The notes beneath the pieces are model-generated. The model ran no database searches. It saw only the letters and a program-made list of their open reading frames with translations, and was not told the DNA's origin. A stretch of 11,520 nucleotides of DNA from Bog-159 sp049514955 (GTDB lineage: Bacteria; Acidobacteriota; Terriglobia; Bryobacterales; Bryobacteraceae): the NCBI GenBank assembly GCA_049514955.1, contig JBEKUO010000170.1, forward strand, positions 1-11,520, given 5' to 3'. Below, in pieces: positions 6,638 to 11,520 of this stretch. The position numbers and the translations under genes are program-made. Every line of letters starts with the position of its first letter. The stretch's first letter is position 1.

Positions 6638-7087
6638 AGCGCAGCGGAGCCCGCCCGCCCCGAGGCTTCTCCGGGAGGGCCGCCGGTTGCTCCCGACCAG
6701 GTCGCCGATCGTGTTGCTTCGCAGATAATCCAGAATACGGGAGCGCATGTCTTTCCAGACCTCATGCATCGGGCAGGGATGCTCCTCGGAGCATTCCACA
6801 TGGCCCATCGCACACTGCTCGTAACATGCGATGCCGTCGAGCGCCTGCACGATGTCCAGCAGCCGAATTTCGCTCGGATCGAGGCCCAGCGTGAACCCGC
6901 CCGTGGGTCCCTTACGGGACCGCAGCAACCGCCGGCCAACCAGCTCGTGCAGGATTTTGGCCAGAAACCACAACGGTATGTGCTCCTGCCGGGCAATCTG
7001 CTTGACGGAGACGAGTTCGCCGGCTGGGCATCGTGCCAGATGGACGCACGCGCGGACCGCGTATTCGGACGCCTTAGAATAGATCAT
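6626..7087 (-). CDS. Rrf2-family transcriptional regulator, probably Fe-S cluster-binding
   Basis: A 153-residue Rrf2 regulator. The N-terminus MIYSKASEYAVRACVHLA is the family's first helix; residues 26-62 hold the winged helix (VSVKQIARQEHIPLWFLAKIL then LVGRRLLRSRKGPTGGF), with the typical KGPTGGF wing. The sensor segment has Cys88, Cys92, Cys99 and Cys105 with His108 (in CPMHEVW), fitting three cysteines plus a possible fourth ligand for a [2Fe-2S] or [4Fe-4S] cluster as in IscR, NsrR and RsrR. Which subfamily it belongs to cannot be settled; NO, redox or iron sensing are all possible. The tail after about residue 130 is Arg/Ser/Gly-rich and not conserved. AAGAAG stands just before the ATG. 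A perfect inverted repeat overlaps its own likely -10 box, suggesting autorepression. No isc or suf genes are adjacent; a hemerythrin gene is divergent. Confidence 0.93.
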   Translation of the reverse strand: MIYSKASEYAVRACVHLARCPAGELVSVKQIARQEHIPLWFLAKILHELVGRRLLRSRKGPTGGFTLGLDPSEIRLLDIVQALDGIACYEQCAMGHVECSEEHPCPMHEVWKDMRSRILDYLRSNTIGDLVGSNRRPSRRSLGAGGLRCASER

Positions 7088-7107
7088 CGGCTTCTTCAGC
7101 CCGCTCT

Positions 7108-7131
7108 CAATCAGATCCTATTATCTGATTG
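7108..7131 (-). promoter_or_regulatory. Rrf2 promoter with a perfect inverted-repeat operator
   Basis: CAATCAGAT (7108-7116) and ATCTGATTG (7123-7131) are perfect nine-base arms around the spacer CCTATT. On the minus strand the repeat contains GATAAT (7125-7120), five of six matches to a -10 box, giving a start near 7113 and a leader of about 25 bases. The -35 region is poor, as is common for regulated promoters. Size and position fit an autoregulatory Rrf2 operator. Confidence 0.65.
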
Positions 7132-7293
7132 TACCTCCGCCCACTTATCGCCGCATCGCATTTGGGACTTTTAAGCGATTGGATTGCCTCAATCTGTAGA
7201 AAGATGCTACAACAACTTAATATCTGTGTACCTAAATACCTCTTCTATCTGAAGCGGCGCGGTGACGGCCTGGCCAGCGGGAAAGGCAACTTA

Positions 7294-7370
7294 GCCGCCG
7301 ATGAACGCGGATGAGACAAGCCGCCGGTTTCTTTGTTTTTAATCGGTGTTTATCCGTGTTCATCGGCGGC
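7294..7370. repeat. Long imperfect palindromic repeat, GCCGCCGATGAACGCGGAT type
   Basis: GCCGCCGATGAACGCGGAT (7294-7312) and ATCCGTGTTCATCGGCGGC (7352-7370) pair in 18 of 19 positions around a 39-base T-rich centre. I recognise the GATGAACGCGGAT / ATCCGTGTTCATC style as a dispersed palindromic element in several bacterial phyla; translated by mistake it gives peptides such as MNTDKHR. A second small hairpin, CCTCGC (7371-7376) with GCGAGG (7389-7394), follows. The element lies between the divergent Rrf2 and hemerythrin genes and separates their promoters. Confidence 0.7.
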
Positions 7371-7422
7371 CCTCGCTTTTTAATGGGCGCGAGGTTGGCA
7401 GAAGTGCTGAGCAACGCAGAAG

Positions 7423-7438
7423 AGGACCCTATTATCCT
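7423..7438 (+). promoter_or_regulatory. Second Rrf2-like site and -10 box before the hemerythrin gene
   Basis: GACCCTATTATC (7425-7436) matches GATCCTATTATC in the Rrf2 operator (7114-7125) in 11 of 12 bases. It is also a weaker dyad, AGGA (7423-7426) with TCCT (7435-7438), sharing the same CCTATT centre (7428-7433). TATTAT (7430-7435) matches five of six -10 positions for the hemerythrin gene; no good -35 is seen. The outer arms of the first site are not conserved here. Confidence 0.4.
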
Positions 7439-7498
7439 GTACGATGTTAGAATGTGTTTTGGCGGCGTAGCTGCGTCGCTCAACGAAGGGAATCGCGT

Positions 7499-8056
7499 AT
7501 GACTGCGGAATTGCCCATCGACGTGCTCAGGCACGAGCACCGCGTGATTCAACGCGTGCTCACGGCTTTGGAAACGAAAGCCGGGGAACCCGCATGCCCT
7601 CGGGAGTTTCTCGAGCATGCCCTGGACTTTTTTTCGAACTTCGCCGGCCGCTGCCATCTCGCAAAAGAAGAGGAGCGTCTCTTTCCCCTGCTATGGGAAC
7701 GAGGAGTGCCATTGGAGAAAGGCCCTCTCGGCCCTCTGATGAACGACCACGAAGCTGCGCGCCTGCACCTGGCCGCCATGCAACTTCGTCTGGCTTCCTG
7801 TGACGGCGCGCCCGATGCCCTGGACACCATCCGCGCGGAGGCCGGTCAATACGTCGCGCGCATGCGCGAGCATATGCAAAAGGAGGAGCAGCGGCTCTTC
7901 AACGTGGCGCGCTCGCTGCTCGGCCCGCAGGATGTGAAACGTCTGCAGCGCGATTTTGAGGAGGTGGAGCTGGGGCCGATGGGGCCTGCCTTCCACGACT
8001 GGTATGAGGCGCTTGCCGAGCGTCTTTGCGCGGAACCGGTTAAGAAAGAACTATAA
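7499..8056 (+). CDS. Hemerythrin-like HHE cation-binding protein
   Basis: A soluble 185-residue four-helix-bundle protein of the hemerythrin/HHE family, predicted to bind a di-iron centre. Candidate ligands appear in the expected order: His12 and His14 (LRHEHRVI), His53 with Glu57/Glu58 (CHLAKEEERLFP), His84 (LMNDHEAARLH), and His125 with Glu129/Glu130 (REHMQKEEQRLF). Relatives bind oxygen or NO, store or repair iron centres, or sense redox state; the length is typical of stand-alone bacterial forms. The start is the ATG at 7499 with GAAGGGA eight bases upstream; an in-frame start at 7454 adds 15 unconserved residues. The gene is divergent from the Rrf2 regulator and carries a matching candidate operator. 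Rrf2 proteins such as NsrR control hemerythrin-type repair proteins elsewhere, which supports the same link here. A CHAD gene follows 52 bases later on the same strand. Confidence 0.88.
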   Translation: MTAELPIDVLRHEHRVIQRVLTALETKAGEPACPREFLEHALDFFSNFAGRCHLAKEEERLFPLLWERGVPLEKGPLGPLMNDHEAARLHLAAMQLRLASCDGAPDALDTIRAEAGQYVARMREHMQKEEQRLFNVARSLLGPQDVKRLQRDFEEVELGPMGPAFHDWYEALAERLCAEPVKKEL

Positions 8057-8108
8057 TCAAAAGCTGTAATCGATTTGTAACGATTTTCAACCCAGGGGAG
8101 TGACGGTT

Positions 8109-9029
8109 ATGGCGGTGGCCATGGAAACCGGGCAGTTTGCCGCGCACCATGTGACGAAGCTTCTGGAGCGCCTGGCTTTTCAGATTGGCAGCGTGAGGCA
8201 CGCGCACGATGCCGAGGCGGTCCACGATCTGAGAGTCGCCATCCGGCGCTTCACGCAGGCCCTGGTTGTGTTCCAGCCGTGTTTTGCCCCCAAGGAAGTG
8301 AAGAGGATCCGCCGGCGCCTGAAGGACACCATGGCGCTGGCGGGGCAGGTGCGCGATTGCGACATCGCGCTGAAGTACCTGTCGGAACTGCGCTCGCCGG
8401 AAGCGGCCGCGCTGCGGGAGGAGTTCCAAAGCCGGCGGCACGAAGCGAACGGCGCGCTGCTCGCCGCGCTGAAACGCTGGGTGCTGCGGAAGACTTCTTC
8501 CAAGTGGCGCGATGGGCTGGAAGCGATCCGCGATGCGGATGGATTCTGTCATCGGCAGATCGACGACACGGCGCACCGTGAACTCCCGCGGATCGCGAGA
8601 GGATTCTTCAAATGTGGGAATCGTGCGGCTGACGCCAAAGCCTCGGCGGAGGAACTGCATCAGTTTCGCATCGCGGCGAAGAAGTTCCGGTACACGCTCG
8701 AGCTGTTTGCGCCCTTTTATGGACCCGCTGCAAACGATTGGCTGGAGCGAATCACGGGCGTGCAGACGTTGCTGGGCCGCATCAACGACTGTCGCACCGT
8801 GAGGACCATGGTGTCCCGGATGGGCGAAAACGGCAGAATCGAGGCTTCCCTGAAGAAGAGGCAGCGCCGCAGGACGGATGAATTCCGGCAGCTCTGGGCG
8901 GAGCAGTTTTCCTCCTCAAACGGCGCGAAGGAGTGGATGCAGGCATTGCGATGCCCTCCGAGAAAGCCGATGGCAAAGGCTACGCCCGGCGCTAAGCCCG
9001 GCGAACTGAGGTTCGCCGCTGCACGCTGA
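8109..9029 (+). CDS. CHAD-domain protein, predicted polyphosphate-binding
   Basis: A 306-residue protein made almost wholly of a CHAD domain, a helical fold rich in conserved His, Arg and Lys. VHDLRVAIRRF (38-48) is the first signature and LHQFRIAAKKFRYTLELF (183-200) the second, repeat-like one; LLGRINDCR (221-229) fits the LGxLND turn. CHAD domains bind inorganic polyphosphate and often sit on polyphosphate granules; no CYTH triphosphatase domain is fused here, so catalysis is not expected. The last 25 residues are basic and Pro/Ala-rich. The start is the ATG at 8109, eight bases after AGGGGAG; a GTG at 8100 overlaps that ribosome site and is rejected. The gene follows the hemerythrin gene by 52 bases with no visible terminator, so the two may be cotranscribed. 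A hairpin at 9083-9099 lies past its stop. Confidence 0.9.
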   Translation: MAVAMETGQFAAHHVTKLLERLAFQIGSVRHAHDAEAVHDLRVAIRRFTQALVVFQPCFAPKEVKRIRRRLKDTMALAGQVRDCDIALKYLSELRSPEAAALREEFQSRRHEANGALLAALKRWVLRKTSSKWRDGLEAIRDADGFCHRQIDDTAHRELPRIARGFFKCGNRAADAKASAEELHQFRIAAKKFRYTLELFAPFYGPAANDWLERITGVQTLLGRINDCRTVRTMVSRMGENGRIEASLKKRQRRRTDEFRQLWAEQFSSSNGAKEWMQALRCPPRKPMAKATPGAKPGELRFAAAR

Positions 9030-9082
9030 AGCGACGCTCATCTGTGACCCCATGTCGCTCAATAAGTTAGCGGCCTCATTCG

Positions 9083-9237
9083 GCACCGGTTTTCGGTGCG
9101 GTAACTGCGATTGTGCGAACCAATGCCAAAGCCTGGCAAGCTACGCTCGCCTGCGCCGACAAGAGTGTCGGCGCGGCAGGCGGGAGCGCCTGCGCCACGA
9201 AGGCCAATCGCAAGGGTCACACCCCGGTTCAAACCGG
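9083..9237. repeat. Cluster of REP-like hairpins between convergent genes (copy 2 and relatives)
   Basis: Four perfect stems occur in about 155 bases: GCACCG/CGGTGC (9083-9099); GCGCCGACA/TGTCGGCGC (9153-9174, loop AGAG); GCAGGCG/CGCCTGC (9176-9193, loop GGAG); and CCGGTT/AACCGG (9224-9237), which covers the stop codon of the isomerase gene. GCGATTG (9107-9113) and CAATCGC (9205-9211) enclose the middle pair. The 9152-9167 segment matches the hairpin near 2373-2389. Such arrays between converging genes are typical of REP-type repeats and may help end transcription from both sides. There is no gene between 9030 and 9228. Confidence 0.6.
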
Positions 9238-10275
9238 CGACTTGCGCGCCTCAGCGAGGATGCCGCGCATGTATTCAGCAGCCAGTTGGGCGTTCTTATC
9301 GACAAACTCCAAACCGACGGTTTGACCGTTCACCACCGGCAGCGGATGGCATAGCTCGAAGCCCGCATAGCCCTGGTAGCCGATGTCGAGCAGCCCCAGC
9401 ATTTCCGCCAGGCACTTCTCGTCGCCCTTCAACGTGATTCCGCCGGGTCCGCGGTCGTATTCGCCTCCGTAATGCCACAGCGTCTGGAGCGACCCAATCT
9501 CGTTCACCGCCTTTCGAACAGCCGCCTCGTCCAAGCTGTGCTCCAGTCGCGCGTCGAAACAGATCTTCAGGTTCGGCGATCCCACTTCTTTGACCATACG
9601 CAGGCTGTCCACATAGCCCTTTTCGATCACCGGCGGGTGGTTCTGCAAAGCCAGGGTAACGCCGAGATCGCCGGCGAGTTTGGCCGCTTCCGCCAGGCTC
9701 TGGCGGCACCACGCCCACGTCCGCTCCGGTGAGAATTCCTGGTGCTCGGCTTTCCAGACAGCCTGTGCGAGATCGTAGCGGCCGCCGCCCTCGGGCCGCA
9801 AAGTTACGCCAGGCCAGCCGAGGAAAACGCGCATCGTTTTCGCGCCCAAATCGGACGTCATTCGCATCAACTCCCGCGCATAGACCAACTGGGATTCGCG
9901 GTGCTCCGGAATCGGACTGCTGAAATCGTTATTGCCTGCCACCGCGTAGATCTCGATACCCTGATCGCGAGCCATCTTGCGCAGTTGTTGGCAGCGGGAC
10001 TTAGGCATATCGAGCGGGTTGCCGTGGGGACGCTTCCCGTCGATCTCGACGCCCTGATATCCGAATTTTTGAGCGCGCCCGATGACCTGCTCGATCGTCA
10101 GTGCATCGCCGCGATACCAAACGCCTCCGTAGGTGATGGTGTATAAGCCGATCTTCACGCCGGCCGCCGGCGTGGTGGAGCGGAGCAGCTCCGCAGCGCC
10201 CATCGCACCCGCCGCCAGGGCCGCGGTTCGGACCAGCCCGCGCCGGCTGACTTGATTCCGATCATCTTGCTTCAT
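9229..10275 (-). CDS. Tat-exported sugar phosphate isomerase/epimerase (xylose isomerase-like TIM barrel)
   Basis: A 348-residue protein of the xylose isomerase-like TIM-barrel superfamily. SRRGLVR (10-16) with an Ala/Gly-rich stretch is a twin-arginine signal, so export is likely. The barrel begins with VKIGLYTITYGG (40-51). Conserved acidic and His positions follow: GVEIDG (75-80), the beta-strand end LALQNHPP (208-215), LKICFDARLEHS (236-247, Asp241) and GYAGFELCH (302-310, Glu307), the pattern that binds a divalent metal in this superfamily. The reaction is probably isomerisation or epimerisation of a sugar; the substrate is unknown. In Acidobacteria and Planctomycetes such genes often accompany Gfo/Idh/MocA oxidoreductases like that at 1009-2295, though here they are far apart. 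The start is the ATG at 10275-10273 with GGAGG seven bases upstream; a longer version from 10323 would place extra residues before the Tat motif. The ribosome site lies in a hairpin. Confidence 0.9.
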   Translation of the reverse strand: MKQDDRNQVSRRGLVRTAALAAGAMGAAELLRSTTPAAGVKIGLYTITYGGVWYRGDALTIEQVIGRAQKFGYQGVEIDGKRPHGNPLDMPKSRCQQLRKMARDQGIEIYAVAGNNDFSSPIPEHRESQLVYARELMRMTSDLGAKTMRVFLGWPGVTLRPEGGGRYDLAQAVWKAEHQEFSPERTWAWCRQSLAEAAKLAGDLGVTLALQNHPPVIEKGYVDSLRMVKEVGSPNLKICFDARLEHSLDEAAVRKAVNEIGSLQTLWHYGGEYDRGPGGITLKGDEKCLAEMLGLLDIGYQGYAGFELCHPLPVVNGQTVGLEFVDKNAQLAAEYMRGILAEARKSPV

Positions 10276-10290
10276 GGAGGGACCTCCATG
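10273..10290 (-). promoter_or_regulatory. Hairpin covering the ribosome site and start codon of the isomerase gene
   Basis: CATGGAGG (10273-10280) and CCTCCATG (10283-10290) are perfect complementary arms two bases apart. In the minus-strand mRNA, seven pairs around a GUCC loop would hide both GGAGG and the AUG. This could limit or tune translation. An upstream ATG at 10293 is in frame but has no ribosome site. Confidence 0.5.
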
Positions 10291-10336
10291 CATAGGATAT
10301 GTCGCTTTAGGCCTCCGAGACAAACCGAAAATGCCG

Positions 10337-10367
10337 AGGTGGGACAGACGCTTTCGTCTGTCAACCT
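10337..10367. repeat. GACAGACG hairpin, dispersed-repeat type
   Basis: GACAGACG (10343-10350), loop CTTT, CGTCTGTC (10355-10362) form a perfect eight-base stem; AGGT (10337-10340) and ACCT (10364-10367) extend it past a small internal loop. A TTTT follows on the plus strand, as in a terminator, but no plus-strand gene ends here. The stem lies between the divergent isomerase and SDR genes, so it is either a mobile-type palindromic repeat or part of a promoter region. Confidence 0.45.
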
Positions 10368-10412
10368 TTTAATAAGTCATTCGGCGTTCGACGCGTGTTA
10401 CGTTACAGGTAA

Positions 10413-11216
10413 ATGGCGCACCTGAATTCGTGGCGGGGCAAGTGGGCGCTGGTCAGCGGGGCTAGTTCCGGGATCGGCCAGGCACTGGCTGAGCAGCTTG
10501 CGGCCGGCGGCGCAAATCTCGTACTCACTGCCCGGCGGCGGCAGCGGCTCACCCAACTGCGCGGCAAACTGCGCTCATCGCACAAGGTTCGGGTCGAGGT
10601 GCTGGCCGCCGACCTTGCCCAGCCGGGCGCGCCGGAGGAGATCTTCGCCTTCACCGAGGAACGGGGCATCGCGGTCGACCTGCTGATCAACAACGCGGGA
10701 TTCGGCTCCTACGGGGAGTTCCGCAACAGCGACCGCCAGCACGAGCTCGGAATCGTGCAGGTGAACTGCTCGGCCGTGGTGCATCTCACGCGGCTCTACC
10801 TGCCCGGCATGGTGGAACGGCGTGCGGGCGACATCCTGATCGTGGCATCCACCGCCGCATATCAGGGCGTGCCCTACATGGCCACTTACGCCGCCAGCAA
10901 GGCCTTCGATCTGCTGTTCGCGGAGGCGCTGGCTGAGGAGGTGAAGGGCTACGGCGTGCGGGTTTGCGCCTTGTGCCCTGGCCCGACAGTAACGGAATTC
11001 CAGAAGTCCGCCGGCGTGCCGGAACAGATGTCGGTGGGCATGGAGGAATCGGCGGACCAGGTGGCGCGGAGTGGCCTGCGGGCGTTGGCTGCGGGAGAAC
11101 ACTCGGTCATCTCGGGGTTTACGAACTGGCTCGGCGTGGAGGTCCAGCGGATGGCGCCGCGGCGGTTCGTCACCTACGCGGCGGAGAAGATCTTTCGTCC
11201 CGCGGACCGGCGGTGA
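10413..11216 (+). CDS. Classical short-chain dehydrogenase/reductase
   Basis: A 267-residue cytoplasmic SDR with every classical motif: cofactor site GASSGIG (16-22), NNAG (93-96), catalytic Ser146 (VAST), Tyr159 and Lys163 (TYAASK), and CPGPTVTEF after the active site. The Arg pair after LTAR (38-42) hints at NADP rather than NAD, which is inference. The closest types by feel are the DltE/YqjQ-like SDRs, with LINNAGFGSYGEF and a C-terminal hydrophobic or amphipathic stretch (ISGFTNWLGVEVQRM) that may touch the membrane. The substrate is unknown; such enzymes act on lipids, ketones or sugars. The start is the first ATG, with only a weak ribosome site. The gene is divergent from the isomerase gene and is followed after 73 bases by a glycosyltransferase gene, with a hairpin in the gap. 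Confidence 0.92.
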   Translation: MAHLNSWRGKWALVSGASSGIGQALAEQLAAGGANLVLTARRRQRLTQLRGKLRSSHKVRVEVLAADLAQPGAPEEIFAFTEERGIAVDLLINNAGFGSYGEFRNSDRQHELGIVQVNCSAVVHLTRLYLPGMVERRAGDILIVASTAAYQGVPYMATYAASKAFDLLFAEALAEEVKGYGVRVCALCPGPTVTEFQKSAGVPEQMSVGMEESADQVARSGLRALAAGEHSVISGFTNWLGVEVQRMAPRRFVTYAAEKIFRPADRR

Positions 11217-11242
11217 CGGGGCTGTTTACTTTTGCAGCCCCG
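11217..11242 (+). terminator. Hairpin after the SDR gene, possible terminator
   Basis: CGGGGCTG (11217-11224) and CAGCCCCG (11235-11242) form a perfect eight-base stem starting right after the TGA at 11214-11216. The loop is T-rich but no T-run follows the stem, so termination may be partial and the next gene may still be read through. Confidence 0.4.
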
Positions 11243-11289
11243 GAATCCAAAATGGAAGTCTCCGACCATTCGTCGTCGAGTGACTCTAC

Positions 11290-11520
11290 ATGTGGCTGTT
11301 GATTCCGGCGATTGTGCTGCCGCCGCTCATCCTGAACCTGCTCCAGTGGCGACGGGATCTTTTGCGAATCCACGAATTGGCGGCCTCGCGAAAGGAGATC
11401 CATCTCGACCTGCGCCGTGACGAGGCGGCGCGGGTGAGCTTTCTGGTGGCTGCCTGGAACGAAGAGTCGACTGTGCAGTCGTCGATCGCAGCGATCCTGC
11501 GCCTGAGCTACCCCAATCTG
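11290..11520 (+). CDS. Family 2 glycosyltransferase, N-terminal part
   Basis: The first 77 codons of a gene that runs off the window. Residues 1-18 (MWLLIPAIVLPPLILNLL) form a membrane anchor, followed by a basic, charged linker (QWRRDLLRIHE, then RKEIHLDLRRDE). Residues 49-60 (VSFLVAAWNEES) match the opening strand and nucleotide-binding loop of GT-A fold glycosyltransferases (usually VSVIVPAYNEE), and SSIAAILRLSYPNL fits the helix and Y-P motif that follow. The enzyme should transfer a sugar from a nucleotide donor at the cytoplasmic face of the membrane; the product (polysaccharide, glycolipid) is unknown. An in-frame TGA at 11281-11283 makes ATG 11290 the only sensible start. The DxD and later motifs lie outside the window. 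Confidence 0.8.
   Translation, partial: MWLLIPAIVLPPLILNLLQWRRDLLRIHELAASRKEIHLDLRRDEAARVSFLVAAWNEESTVQSSIAAILRLSYPNL

Noticed and set aside
7232..7657. Minus-strand ORF containing MNTDKHRLKTKKPAA
   Set aside because: It is a translation of the palindromic repeat at 7294-7370 joined to the antisense of the hemerythrin gene.

Overview
The window looks like a chromosomal segment from an acidobacterium of the Solibacter/Bryobacter type (Acidobacteriota, Bryobacterales). The best evidence is the C-terminal domain of the first protein, which matches what I remember of the Solibacter-expanded 'Soli_cterm' domain (TIGR03437). High GC, Tat-exported sugar-enzyme paralogues, a CHAD protein and scattered REP-like hairpins fit that lineage. 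No IS element, CRISPR array, tRNA, rRNA or plasmid function is visible.

Layout, left to right: the 3' end of a secreted FN3 + Soli_cterm protein (1-870, +); a Tat-type Gfo/Idh/MocA oxidoreductase (1009-2295, +); a convergent PilZ-J-domain fusion protein (2519-3352, -). A gene-poor stretch (3353-3988) then holds a cluster of TAACG motifs with two perfect palindromes and, beyond it, a promoter-to-terminator unit with no credible ORF, which I read as a candidate small RNA. Next come a ribbon-helix-helix/coiled-coil protein (3989-4348, +), an empty stretch, and a small secreted protein of unknown function (4729-5262, -) divergent from a MgtC/DUF4010 membrane protein (5366-6637, +). The latter overlaps tail to tail with an Rrf2-family Fe-S regulator (6626-7087, -). 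Divergent from the regulator are a hemerythrin-like protein (7499-8056, +) and a CHAD protein (8109-9029, +). A Tat-type TIM-barrel sugar isomerase/epimerase (9229-10275, -) is divergent from a classical SDR (10413-11216, +), and a family-2 glycosyltransferase starts at 11290 and runs off the window.

Most genes look like single transcription units with housekeeping, envelope or stress roles. Two places show signs of a linked system. First, the Rrf2 regulator and the divergent hemerythrin gene share a 12-base element (11 of 12 identical) centred on CCTATT and overlapping the likely -10 box of each, which suggests one Rrf2 regulon (NO, oxygen or iron stress) reaching hemerythrin and perhaps CHAD. 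Second, the region between the PilZ-J gene and the RHH gene combines a TAACG motif cluster, a dyad-containing promoter, a candidate sRNA with an intrinsic terminator, and a small DNA-binding protein; whether these parts act together is inference.

Three families of dispersed hairpin or palindromic repeats sit in the intergenic regions (about 2354-2418, 7294-7370, 9083-9237, 10337-10367).
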